Positions 1-7,681 of a stretch of DNA of 18,956 nucleotides are shown here, piece by piece. Positions within the stretch are counted from its first letter, which is position 1; each line of letters begins with the position of its first letter. A model generated the notes under the pieces. The model was given only the letters and a program-made list of their open reading frames with translations, was not told the DNA's origin and ran no database searches. The stretch is from UBA8389 sp964472175 (GTDB taxonomy: Bacteria > Bacteroidota > Bacteroidia > Bacteroidales > UBA1402): positions 1 to 18,956 of the forward strand of contig CAYYJF010000036.1 in the NCBI GenBank assembly GCA_964472175.1, given 5' to 3'. Both the position numbers and the translations under genes were made by a program.

Positions 1-36
1 GATTTGGAAGCAGGTTGAACGCATCGTATATTGCAC

Positions 37-69
37 AAAAAAGTCCCAAACCATCAAGTTTGGGACTTT
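37..69 (-). terminator. Rho-independent terminator of lon
   Basis: An 11-bp perfect stem (41-51 pairs with 58-68) with a six-base loop, followed on the minus strand by a run of six U. It lies about 40 bases past the lon stop codon. On the plus strand the stem is followed only by a short U run, so it might also stop transcripts entering from the left, but the minus-strand reading is the better one. Confidence 0.85.
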
Positions 70-108
70 CGTATAGTTTATGGTCTGCTATGACTGTTAT
101 AAAAAGTG

Positions 109-2565
109 TCAGGCTATGTCTAGTTGGATGGCATTCTGGACTTTTTCTTTCAATAAGGCAATGTCAAGCACTTCGCGAATGTCCTTGACGAAATGGAATT
201 GAAGGCCTTTGATGTAGATTTCTTTGATGTCTTCAATGTCTTTTCTGTTTTCGTCGGACAAAATGATTTCCTTAATGCCTGCTCTTTTTGCAGCCAGAAT
301 TTTTTCTTTGATGCCGCCAACGGGAAGCACTTTTCCACGTAAGGTGATTTCACCTGTCATGGCCAGGTTTTTCTTGACTTTTCGTTGAGTGAACGAAGAA
401 GCCAAAGATGTGACCATAGTGATGCCGGCCGATGGACCGTCTTTGGGAATGGCTCCCTCAGGTACATGTACGTGAACGTTCCAGTTCTCAAAAATGGCAT
501 CATTGATTTGGAGCAACGAAGCATGCGCTTTGATGTATTCCAGGGCAATGACAGCCGATTCTTTCATGACATCGCCCAAGTTGCCTGTGAGGGTTAATTT
601 TTGAGTCTTCCCCTTGCTTAAACTGGATTCGATGTACAGGATTTCTCCGCCAACAGCTGTCCATGCCAAGCCTGTAACCACGCCGGCATAATCATTTCCC
701 TGATATTTGTCTCGGGAATACTCAATCATACCCAGATAATCTTTCAATTTATCCGGTGTGATGGTTTCGGTATATTGATCGTCCAGCGCAATTTTTCCGG
801 CCATCTTGCGCATGATTTTGGCAATTTTTTTGTCCAGTTCTCTTACGCCCGATTCTCTGGTGTAGGATTCAATGATTTCGCGAATCGCGGGTTTGTTGAT
901 CTGAAGTTTTTCGGGTTTGATGCCATGGTTGTCCATTTCTTTGGGTATCAAATGCTTGTGTGCAATCTCTACCTTTTCTTCGGCAAGGTATCCGGAAATG
1001 TCGATCACTTCCATGCGGTCTCTCAATGGGGGAGAGATGGCTCCCAAATTGTTGGCCGTCGCAATAAACATCACCTTGGATAAATCAAAATCAACGTCGA
1101 TGAAATTGTCGTGAAAGGTGTTGTTTTGTTCAGGATCCAGCACTTCCAATAGTGCGGATGAGGGGTCGCCTCTGAAATCGTTGCCAATTTTATCGATTTC
1201 ATCCAGGATGAAAACGGGATTGGACGATCCTGCCTTGATTAAATTCTGAATGATTCTGCCGGGCATGGCACCAATGTAGGTGCGTCTGTGTCCGCGAATT
1301 TCAGATTCATCGTGCACGCCTCCAAGCGACATGCGGATGTATTTTCTGTTTAAGGCTTCAGCAACCGATTTTCCCAGGGATGTTTTTCCTACTCCCGGAG
1401 GGCCATACAGACAAATGATTGGAGATTTGAGGTCGCCTTTCAATTTCAAAACAGCCAAATGTTCCAAAATGCGTTCTTTGACTTTGTCCAAACCAAAGTG
1501 ATCTCTATTTAAAACCTTTTCAGCTCTTTTTAAATTGAAATTGTCTACGGTGTACTCATTCCAGGGTAGATCCAACAGGTAATTCAGATAATTCAATTGG
1601 GTCGAGTAATCAGGTGAATGCTGATTGGTCCTTTCCAATTTGCTCAATTCTTTTTCGAATACGTCTCCAACCTGTTTGTCCCATTTCTTTGTCGAGGCGC
1701 GTTCGCGCATGTCTCTGATGTCTTGTTCGGCCGTATTACCGCCCAACTCGTCCTGAATGGTCTTGATTTGCTGTTGCAGGAAATATTCTCTCTGTTGCTG
1801 GTTGATGTCTTCTCTGGCCTTCGATTGAATGGAAACCTTGAGCTCCAGGAGTTGTGATTCCCTGGTCATGATTTCCAACAGTTTATAGCATCGGTCTTTG
1901 AAGTCGTCCATTTCCAGCAACATCAATTTTTCAGTGACCTTAAAATTGAAATTGGCACAGATAAAATTGATCAAGGAGTAGGTTTGTTCAATGTTTCTGA
2001 TGGCAAAAGAAGCCTCTTGCGGGATATTTCCTGAGTTCTTGATGATTCTGACCGACAAATCTTTGATGGCCTGAACCAAGGCTTCCATTTCACGGTCCTC
2101 ATTCAATGGAGCATTGTCTTCTTTCAAGTGTACAATGCCTTTCAGATAGGGTTCTGTCGCTGCCAGATGAATGAGTGAGCAGCGTTTCATGCCCTGAATG
2201 ATGACGGTGGTGGTGTTGTCCGGCATTTCAAGAATTCTGACAATGCGGGCAACCAAACCGGTTTGATGCAAATCTTCCATTCCTGGATCGTTGACTCCGG
2301 GATCTCTTTGGGTGAAAACTGCCAATAAACCTTCGTTTTGGTAGGTTTCTCTAACCAAACGCAGGGATTTGGACCGACCGATGGATACAGGCATCACGAC
2401 ACCGGGAAACAAGACCATATTCCTAAGCGGCAATAAGGGCAATACTTCCGGCAGATCTTCCTGTTTGAGTAGCTGATCTTCATCATTTTCTGAAATCATC
2501 GGTATGAATTCAGAATCTACGTCATCTACTTCGGAATGAAAGCGTTTTTTTATTTGGATTTCCAT
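109..2565 (-). CDS. lon: ATP-dependent endopeptidase Lon (LonA type)
   Basis: Cytoplasmic AAA+ serine protease that unfolds and degrades misfolded and short-lived regulatory proteins as a hexamer. The order is an N-terminal substrate-binding domain (about residues 40-240), a coiled-coil stretch, an AAA+ module and a C-terminal protease domain. Walker A is GPPGVGKT with K394, and Walker B has D455/E456. The catalytic dyad is S712 in PKDGPSAG and K755 in GGIKEK, with the same 43-residue spacing as in E. coli Lon. The frame stays open ten codons further to a TTG at 2595. I chose the ATG at 2565 (818 residues) because the extra residues are not needed for the domain and neither site has a strong Shine-Dalgarno sequence. 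It is transcribed alone, from a promoter near 2651 to a terminator at 37-69. Length is normal for the family. The function is certain; only the start is open. Confidence 0.97.
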   Translation of the reverse strand: MEIQIKKRFHSEVDDVDSEFIPMISENDEDQLLKQEDLPEVLPLLPLRNMVLFPGVVMPVSIGRSKSLRLVRETYQNEGLLAVFTQRDPGVNDPGMEDLHQTGLVARIVRILEMPDNTTTVIIQGMKRCSLIHLAATEPYLKGIVHLKEDNAPLNEDREMEALVQAIKDLSVRIIKNSGNIPQEASFAIRNIEQTYSLINFICANFNFKVTEKLMLLEMDDFKDRCYKLLEIMTRESQLLELKVSIQSKAREDINQQQREYFLQQQIKTIQDELGGNTAEQDIRDMRERASTKKWDKQVGDVFEKELSKLERTNQHSPDYSTQLNYLNYLLDLPWNEYTVDNFNLKRAEKVLNRDHFGLDKVKERILEHLAVLKLKGDLKSPIICLYGPPGVGKTSLGKSVAEALNRKYIRMSLGGVHDESEIRGHRRTYIGAMPGRIIQNLIKAGSSNPVFILDEIDKIGNDFRGDPSSALLEVLDPEQNNTFHDNFIDVDFDLSKVMFIATANNLGAISPPLRDRMEVIDISGYLAEEKVEIAHKHLIPKEMDNHGIKPEKLQINKPAIREIIESYTRESGVRELDKKIAKIMRKMAGKIALDDQYTETITPDKLKDYLGMIEYSRDKYQGNDYAGVVTGLAWTAVGGEILYIESSLSKGKTQKLTLTGNLGDVMKESAVIALEYIKAHASLLQINDAIFENWNVHVHVPEGAIPKDGPSAGITMVTSLASSFTQRKVKKNLAMTGEITLRGKVLPVGGIKEKILAAKRAGIKEIILSDENRKDIEDIKEIYIKGLQFHFVKDIREVLDIALLKEKVQNAIQLDIA

Positions 2566-2650
2566 ATGGGCTTCAATGTTTCTTTGGGAAATCAATTATG
2601 ATGCCAAAAAAAGACTACTGACATAAAGTCAGAAAAAGACTGGATATTTT

Positions 2651-2658
2651 CAAAGATA
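2651..2658 (-). promoter_or_regulatory. Candidate lon promoter (-7 box)
   Basis: On the minus strand this reads TATCTTTG, an exact match to the Bacteroidota primary-sigma -7 consensus TAnnTTTG. It lies just past the U tract of the upstream gene's terminator and 85 bases before the chosen lon ATG. I do not see a clear -33 TTTG at the usual distance. Confidence 0.5.
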
Positions 2659-2661
2659 CAC

Positions 2662-2689
2662 AAAAAAAAGGCAGAATACATTTTCTGCC
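2662..2689 (-). terminator. Rho-independent terminator of the ompH-like gene
   Basis: A 7-bp stem (GGCAGAA at 2670-2676 with TTCTGCC at 2683-2689) is followed on the minus strand by eight U. It lies 25 bases after the OmpH-like stop codon and separates that unit from lon. Confidence 0.85.
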
Positions 2690-2714
2690 TTGACAAAAAA
2701 ACAGGTTGATTGAA

Positions 2715-3326
2715 TCAATTCTTTGATTTTACATAAGTTTGATTGAGCTCTTCTACCACTTCGTTGGTGATGTTGTAGGTTGGATTTGCGAGTAAAATGT
2801 TGTCGTTCATCGTATTGCTCAAAATCATCTGGAATTGCTTGTCTTTATTATAAGTTCTTAAGAATTTATAAATGGTATCTCTCAGTTGGTCGTTTAAGTT
2901 TTGTTGTTCTTTGGCCAGTTGATCGGTAAGTTTGGCTTCAAGCTCTTGTAAGTCCCGTTGCTTTTTCATGATGGATTCCTGCTGATTCTTAAAGCTCTGT
3001 TCGGATACAAAGGCGTTGGTTTCTCTTTTGCGTTGAAATTCTTGTATTTCTGCTTCCAGTTTTCTGGCTTTTTCGGTGAGTGTGGCCTGGGCGTTTTCCC
3101 GTTTTTTGATCAGAACTTCGTTTAAGTCTTTTGAGTACTCGTAGTTTTGCAACAAGGAATCCACATTGATATACGCAACTGGCAAAGTTTCCAAACAAGC
3201 GGTAGAGTCGGAAAGCATCACATTTCTTTTACTTGTTGACTCATTGGAGGATGTAAAATGGAGGATGTATAATACAATGAGCCCGATTCCCAACAAAATT
3301 TGGACGATGGTATTGGTATTTTTCAT
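2715..3326 (-). CDS. OmpH/Skp-family periplasmic chaperone-like protein
   Basis: A 203-residue protein with a hydrophobic N-terminal segment (about residues 8-25), which could be an uncleaved anchor or a signal peptide. A conserved VAYINVDSLL-type strand follows at about 50-60, then a long Lys/Glu/Gln-rich coiled coil at about 70-150, and a C-terminal part that returns to the beta body. This is the Skp/OmpH (PF03938) pattern: trimeric chaperones with helical tentacles that hold unfolded outer-membrane proteins in the periplasm. Bacteroidota carry several paralogues, so the exact client is not known. The N-terminal anchor and the ordinary length (about 200 residues) fit a membrane-tethered variant. 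It is 39 bases downstream of a small membrane-protein gene on the same strand, with no terminator between, so the two are probably co-transcribed. Confidence 0.85.
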   Translation of the reverse strand: MKNTNTIVQILLGIGLIVLYILHFTSSNESTSKRNVMLSDSTACLETLPVAYINVDSLLQNYEYSKDLNEVLIKKRENAQATLTEKARKLEAEIQEFQRKRETNAFVSEQSFKNQQESIMKKQRDLQELEAKLTDQLAKEQQNLNDQLRDTIYKFLRTYNKDKQFQMILSNTMNDNILLANPTYNITNEVVEELNQTYVKSKN

Positions 3327-3365
3327 TCTAAGAAACGTTTTGATTGATGGTTGTCAATTTAATCA

Positions 3366-3542
3366 TTATTTTTCTTTTTCCGTTTCGGAATGCGCACATC
3401 GGATGCCCTTGTTTTTTAGAGCTTCATTTCCCTCAATGTGGGTATTGGGAAACTTTCCTCCTTTGACAAAAAAAATGCGAATTCCGATTAGCAGGACACA
3501 CAATCCAACCAAAATAGCTGTCAAAATGAATGTTGTTCCCAT
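3366..3542 (-). CDS. Small conserved single-pass membrane protein (58 aa)
   Basis: A short reading frame with an ATG at 3542 and TAA at 3366-3368. Residues about 4-25 are a single hydrophobic membrane segment. They are followed by a positively charged FFVKGGKFPNTHIEGN stretch, a GIRC motif with one cysteine, and a charged Glu/Lys tail. I recognise this plan from small Bacteroidota proteins usually annotated only as hypothetical or 'membrane or secreted protein', with the FPNTH and G-I-x-C core as the conserved part (from memory, not a search). Function is unknown. A good promoter (-33 TTTG, 17-base spacer, TATATTTG) lies just upstream, and the OmpH-like gene follows 39 bases downstream. The charge pattern suggests the C-terminal part is cytoplasmic, but this is inference. 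Confidence 0.75.
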   Translation of the reverse strand: MGTTFILTAILVGLCVLLIGIRIFFVKGGKFPNTHIEGNEALKNKGIRCAHSETEKEK

Positions 3543-3565
3543 GCCTGAATCGAAAAATTGAACTG

Positions 3566-3594
3566 CAAATATACACTTTTATCCATACGACAAA
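3566..3594 (-). promoter_or_regulatory. Promoter of the small membrane protein/ompH-like unit
   Basis: On the minus strand TTTG (3591-3594), a 17-base spacer and TATATTTG (3566-3573) match the Bacteroidota primary promoter, slightly shorter in spacing than usual. The start codon is 24 bases downstream of the -7 box. It is divergent from the pepD promoter. Confidence 0.6.
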
Positions 3595-3606
3595 CCAATT
3601 TTTAAG

Positions 3607-3614
3607 TAAATTTG
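3607..3614 (+). promoter_or_regulatory. Candidate pepD promoter (-7 box)
   Basis: TAAATTTG is an exact TAnnTTTG match, 75 bases before the pepD ATG. No clear -33 box is seen. The resulting leader would contain a small perfect hairpin (AACCTT at 3629-3634 with AAGGTT at 3639-3644), too weak and too lacking in U for a terminator. Confidence 0.5.
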
Positions 3615-3689
3615 TGGCTATTGCCGAAAACCTTAAAAAAGGTTGGGAGCATGCGAAAATGATAAAGGTAGGTTTCTAAATTTAAGATC

Positions 3690-5141
3690 ATGAATTCAAA
3701 CTTGTTGCCGAAAGCTTTATGGACATTTTTTTATGAATTGTGTCAAGTGCCCAGGGCATCCGGGAATACCCAGGGCGTTCAGGATTGGCTTTTAAATAAG
3801 GCCAAATTGTGGAATTTGGAAGCATACAGAGATGCTGTTGGGAATATCCTGATCTGCAAGGCAGCAACGCCGGGAATGGAACATTTCCCTCCCGTTGTAC
3901 TGCAATCACACATGGATATGGTGTGTGAAAAGAATTCCGACAGTACACATGATTTTTCAAAAGATCCGATTGAACCGGTTGTCAAAGGCGAGTGGCTGCA
4001 TGCAAAGGAGACCACACTGGGGGCGGATAACGGTATTGGTGTGGCTGCGCAATTGGCTGTGTTGGCTTCAGACGAGATCAAACACGGGCCATTGGAATGC
4101 CTATTTACGGTCGATGAAGAAACCGGACTGGTTGGCGCTTTGGAATTACAGCCTCAGTTTTTCAAGGCGCAAAAGTTAATCAATCTGGATTCTGAACAGG
4201 ATGGCGAAATTTTTATCGGCTGTGCAGGAGGTGTAACATCCTTTGCCCGATTTACATTCAACATGGAAAAGTCACCGGAAAAATATTTCTTTTTTAAGGT
4301 CTCGGTCAAAGGCTTGCTGGGTGGCCATTCCGGAGATGATATTGACAAAGGCAGGGCCAATGCCAATCAGGTGCTGGCACGCTTTCTGTGGCAGGAAATG
4401 AAGCAAACAGATCTGCGTTTGGTTTCTTTTTCCGGTGGTAATTTGTCCAATGTGATTCCAAGAGAGGCCACTTGTATTGCAGCTGTTCCCTGGGAAGAAA
4501 AAGAATCGGTACGGGTTCGGTTGAATTGTCTGATTGCCGATTTGGAAGAAGAATACGGACTTCGTGAACCTTCTTTAACCCTTCAGTTGGAGTCGGTACC
4601 TGTTCAGGATTCAGTTTTGCTGAAGTCCGATGCCATACGTTTTATCGCTTCCATTTATTGTTGTATCAACGGCATTCAGGCGATGTCATATACCATGAAC
4701 GATTTGGTCGACACCTCTACCAATTTGGCATCGGTGAAGCCCGTTAATGAAGGTGAATGGATGATAACGACCTCGCAACGAAGTACATACGATTCTTCGA
4801 AATGGGATGTGGTCGAAAAGATTCAGGCGCATTTTGCCCTGTCAGGTATGGAGGTTTCGCATGGTGAAGGTTACCCCGGCTGGGCGCCTAATCCAAAATC
4901 AGCCTTGCTCAAAACGGTCAAAGAGGCCTATGTGGATTTGTATCAGCAAGAACCACGAATCCGTGCCATTCATGCCGGATTGGAATGTGGTTTATTCCTG
5001 AAGAAATACCCGACCCTGGACATGGTTTCCTTTGGACCCACCATGCATGGGGTACATTCTCCGGATGAGCGCGTTCATATTCCCTCTGTGCAACGCTTTT
5101 GGGATTTGTTGGTTCATACACTTCAAAGAATTGACTCGTGA
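3690..5141 (+). CDS. pepD: Aminoacyl-histidine dipeptidase (peptidase family M20C)
   Basis: A cytoplasmic di-zinc dipeptidase that hydrolyses Xaa-His dipeptides such as carnosine and other unspecific dipeptides. At 483 residues it matches the usual PepD length. The metal and catalytic residues of the M20 fold are visible: H74 and D76 in the SHMDM motif, D113 in GADNG, E143 and E144 in VDEETGL, D167 in NLDSE, and H456 near the C-terminus in a HGVHSPDE context. The dimerisation (lid) domain is inserted at about residues 185-370, with its GGHSG motif near the start. The ATG at 3690 begins the expected helix. The TGA overlaps the GTG start of the next gene as GTGA, suggesting translational coupling with a lipoprotein of unknown role. 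Nothing is missing or broken. Confidence 0.95.
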   Translation: MNSNLLPKALWTFFYELCQVPRASGNTQGVQDWLLNKAKLWNLEAYRDAVGNILICKAATPGMEHFPPVVLQSHMDMVCEKNSDSTHDFSKDPIEPVVKGEWLHAKETTLGADNGIGVAAQLAVLASDEIKHGPLECLFTVDEETGLVGALELQPQFFKAQKLINLDSEQDGEIFIGCAGGVTSFARFTFNMEKSPEKYFFFKVSVKGLLGGHSGDDIDKGRANANQVLARFLWQEMKQTDLRLVSFSGGNLSNVIPREATCIAAVPWEEKESVRVRLNCLIADLEEEYGLREPSLTLQLESVPVQDSVLLKSDAIRFIASIYCCINGIQAMSYTMNDLVDTSTNLASVKPVNEGEWMITTSQRSTYDSSKWDVVEKIQAHFALSGMEVSHGEGYPGWAPNPKSALLKTVKEAYVDLYQQEPRIRAIHAGLECGLFLKKYPTLDMVSFGPTMHGVHSPDERVHIPSVQRFWDLLVHTLQRIDS

Positions 5142-6586
5142 AGGGTCTCTTGAAAAGGAGTGAATGTACAACCGGGCACTTGCTGGTTCCTGTGTTTGTG
5201 TTGTTGCTAGTTGTGCTGTCTGCTTGTAAGCAAGAACAATTTTTGACGAACCCCGGCAATGCTTTGTCGTTTTCGCACGATACGGTCAGTTTTGATACCA
5301 TTTTTGCGCAAAAAGGATCTGTCACCGCTTGGATTCGCTTGAGAAACAACAGCAATCAACCCATTCTGATCCAATCCATCCGATTGAAGTCCAATGGCTT
5401 AAGTGGTTATCAATTGAATTTGGATGGTGCCCCTGGTTTGCGTTTTGATCGTGTTGAGATTCCTCCAAAAGACAGCCTGTATGTATTTGTAACGATCAAT
5501 GGTGCTTTGCATCCCAATTTTGAGACTGTCATTCAGACCGATTCCATTCTTTTTGAAACCGATGGCCCATTAAAAGTGCTGCCATTGAAAACCACCGTGT
5601 TGTCGCCTTTGGAATGGAAAGCAAAAACCATTGAATCGGACACCACGCTTCATGCTGACAGGCCGTATTTGATTGTCGATAGTTTGGTGATTGCCAAAGA
5701 CGCAGTATTGACCATACAACCTGGTACAACGCTCTATTTTCACGACAAAGCATACCTGAAAGTTGATGGAAGACTCCTTGCACAAGGCACTTCTTCCGCC
5801 AGAATTCGTTTTCGGGGTGACCGTTTCGATTTTGTGATTCCTGATTTTCCATACGATTTTTATCCCGGACAATGGGGGTACATCCGTTTTACGGGAACCA
5901 GTTATTTGAATCAATTGAATTTTGTGGATATCCACGGCGCGAATGTTGGCGTTGTGATGGACAGCTCTGACTTGAATACAAACAAATTGGAAATACGCAA
6001 CGCTTTCATTCACAACATGATTCGGTCTGCCATGATAAGCAAACATGCAGCCTTTCAGGTGTATAATGCACAAATCACCAACAGTGGGGAGTTTGCAGTT
6101 GATATTCAAGGTGGAAAATTCGATTTTATTCACTGTACCATTGCCAATTATCAAAATCTGGTGACAAGAACGGGTGGTGCCTTTTCCTTGTCAAATACCA
6201 ATCTGATTAATAACGATCCAACGCGATATTTACCGGTAGAAGGATTGCTCCAAAATTGCATTGTCGCAGGAAATTCATTCTCCGAAATGTTTTTGAACAA
6301 ACAGGATCCTTCAACCTGGTCTTTGACCTTCGATCATTGTTTGCTACCAGATGGTGAATTTGAGGAAATGGCGATGCTGGATTCTTGTATTTTTGAAGCC
6401 GATCCAAAGTTTCTGAAATTGGGCAGTTTCGCTGAAAAATACGTCTTCGATTTTCGCATAGACTCGACCTCTAAAGCCAGAGATGCAGGAAAAATTCAAA
6501 CCAAAATTCCGTTAGATGCCGATATCACGGGGGTTTCAAGAAATTTAGACGGGAAACCAGATATTGGTGCCTATGAATGGCATTGA
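5138..6586 (+). CDS. Lipoprotein with Ig-like and right-handed beta-helix domains
   Basis: A 482-residue protein of unknown function. It begins with a hydrophobic segment ending in a lipobox, L-S-A-C at residues 27-30, so it should be lipidated at C30. Residues about 40-160 look like a beta-sandwich (Ig/ASH-like) domain. From about 175 the sequence turns into short beta-strand repeats (IVDSLVI, LTIQPGTTLYF, LKVDGRLLAQG) typical of a right-handed parallel beta-helix. It ends in a DIGAYEW motif common at the close of such helices in Bacteroidota surface proteins. I see no obvious catalytic residues, so polysaccharide binding or lyase activity is only possible. The start is uncertain: GTG at 5138 overlaps the pepD stop by four bases, and TTG at 5150 or 5180 could also serve. 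No in-frame ATG precedes the lipobox. Confidence 0.8.
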   Translation: MKGLLKRSECTTGHLLVPVFVLLLVVLSACKQEQFLTNPGNALSFSHDTVSFDTIFAQKGSVTAWIRLRNNSNQPILIQSIRLKSNGLSGYQLNLDGAPGLRFDRVEIPPKDSLYVFVTINGALHPNFETVIQTDSILFETDGPLKVLPLKTTVLSPLEWKAKTIESDTTLHADRPYLIVDSLVIAKDAVLTIQPGTTLYFHDKAYLKVDGRLLAQGTSSARIRFRGDRFDFVIPDFPYDFYPGQWGYIRFTGTSYLNQLNFVDIHGANVGVVMDSSDLNTNKLEIRNAFIHNMIRSAMISKHAAFQVYNAQITNSGEFAVDIQGGKFDFIHCTIANYQNLVTRTGGAFSLSNTNLINNDPTRYLPVEGLLQNCIVAGNSFSEMFLNKQDPSTWSLTFDHCLLPDGEFEEMAMLDSCIFEADPKFLKLGSFAEKYVFDFRIDSTSKARDAGKIQTKIPLDADITGVSRNLDGKPDIGAYEWH

Positions 6587-6608
6587 TACTCCGATGAAAT
6601 GAGAGTAG

Positions 6609-6627
6609 CCTGCTTTTATTTTGCAGG
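6609..6627 (+). other. Short hairpin abutting a start codon
   Basis: CCTGC (6609-6613) can pair with GCAGG (6623-6627) across a nine-base U-rich loop, and the ATG of the EEP enzyme begins at the next base. The loop and right arm also give TATTTTGC, one mismatch from the TAnnTTTG promoter box. Either reading (translation-modulating hairpin, or a promoter giving a nearly leaderless message) is weak. Confidence 0.3.
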
Positions 6628-7635
6628 ATGAAATCAATACGGATCATCCTTATCATCTGGCTTTTTTTTCTGCCTGAAGCCAACGCTTTGAAACCATTCA
6701 GAGCTGTTTTTTACAATGTGGAGAACCTGTTCGATTATTTCGATGATACCTTAAAACAGGATGAAGAGTACCTTCCCGGCAATATAAGGGGCTGGAATTC
6801 AAGTCGGTATTATTCGAAACTCGGTCATATCTCCAGGGTCGTTTCTGCCATCGGAGAAAACCGGTTTCCTGAATTGATTGGACTGGCTGAAGTCGAGAAC
6901 GACCGTTGTTTAAAAGATCTGACCCAAAAAGCGCCGCTGAAAAATGCAGGATATCACTTTGTCCACCTCGAATCCGAAGACCAACGAGGTGTTGATGTCG
7001 CCTTGCTGTACAATCCATATCGCTTCAGCCCATCGAAAATACAAACCCTGACACCTCGTTTTATCAATGAACCCAATAAAAAAACCAGAGATGTGTTGTA
7101 TGTCAGGGGGCTTATCGACCAAAAAATTGAGCTCCACGTCTTTGTTTGCCATTATCCATCCAGGTTGGGAGGCGATGTGGAGTCTGAAACCTACAGAAGG
7201 CAGGTTTCTGTCATGATTCGAGCCCATATTGACAGCCTTTTTCAGAAGCAAACAAATGCCAACATCCTTGTCATGGGCGATTTTAACGATTATCCGGAGG
7301 ATAAATCCATTGCTCAGGATTTACATGCTGTTGCCTCAAAAATAAACGTTTCTATTGCGAATCCGGATGTTTTAGTCAATGCCTTGCCCTTGAATTTCAA
7401 AAAAGGAATGAATGGTACACTCAAGCATCAAAACAGCTGGGGAATTTTGGATCAAATGATGTTTTCTCAAAACTTATACAAGCATATTTCGGGAGTTCAT
7501 GTACTGCAAACTGATTTTTTGCTTCAACCAGATGTGCGCTGGTTGGGGAAAAAACCCTTTCGAACGTATTCAGGATACCAGTATATAGGCGGCTACAGCG
7601 ACCATTTGCCAATTTGGGTTGACATGCTTTTCTGA
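6628..7635 (+). CDS. Secreted endonuclease/exonuclease/phosphatase-fold enzyme
   Basis: A 335-residue protein with a signal peptide (cleavage probably after A-N-A at 18-20). The remainder is the DNase I-like EEP fold, which hydrolyses phosphodiester or phosphoester bonds with a divalent metal. Visible motifs are FYNVENLFD (N30), GLAEVEN (E88, metal ligand), H175 in the CHYPS motif, GDFND (D218, N220) and the closing SDH (D325, H326). All expected catalytic positions are present, so it should be active. The substrate cannot be told from sequence: extracellular DNA or RNA, or a phosphorylated lipid or sugar are all possible. Close relatives in Bacteroidota are usually annotated only as 'endonuclease'. 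It lies 41 bases after the beta-helix lipoprotein, with a short hairpin directly before its ATG. Confidence 0.88.
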   Translation: MKSIRIILIIWLFFLPEANALKPFRAVFYNVENLFDYFDDTLKQDEEYLPGNIRGWNSSRYYSKLGHISRVVSAIGENRFPELIGLAEVENDRCLKDLTQKAPLKNAGYHFVHLESEDQRGVDVALLYNPYRFSPSKIQTLTPRFINEPNKKTRDVLYVRGLIDQKIELHVFVCHYPSRLGGDVESETYRRQVSVMIRAHIDSLFQKQTNANILVMGDFNDYPEDKSIAQDLHAVASKINVSIANPDVLVNALPLNFKKGMNGTLKHQNSWGILDQMMFSQNLYKHISGVHVLQTDFLLQPDVRWLGKKPFRTYSGYQYIGGYSDHLPIWVDMLF

Positions 7636-7651
7636 TTCCATTTTTAATCGC

Positions 7652-7659
7652 TAATTTTG
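7652..7659 (+). promoter_or_regulatory. ffh promoter (-7 box)
   Basis: TAATTTTG matches TAnnTTTG exactly, 22 bases before the ffh ATG, giving a short leader. A TTTTCTG stretch at about 7628-7634 could be a degraded -33 box. Confidence 0.6.
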
Positions 7660-7681
7660 CAACTCTTTTAATAAAACAACT

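Noticed and set aside
1..36. Possible 3' end of a rightward gene at the window edge
   Set aside because: Only a few codons are visible and each frame is ambiguous; nothing can be identified.
385..2000. Open frames on the plus strand across lon
   Set aside because: They are antisense to a complete, motif-bearing lon and show no recognisable domain or start signal.
2566..2595. Ten-codon N-terminal extension of Lon starting at TTG
   Set aside because: Possible but unsupported: ATG at 2565 is the stronger start codon and the domain does not need the extra residues.
3629..3644. Hairpin in the pepD leader as a riboswitch or attenuator
   Set aside because: A 6-bp stem with an A-rich loop and no U tract; no known riboswitch core is visible.
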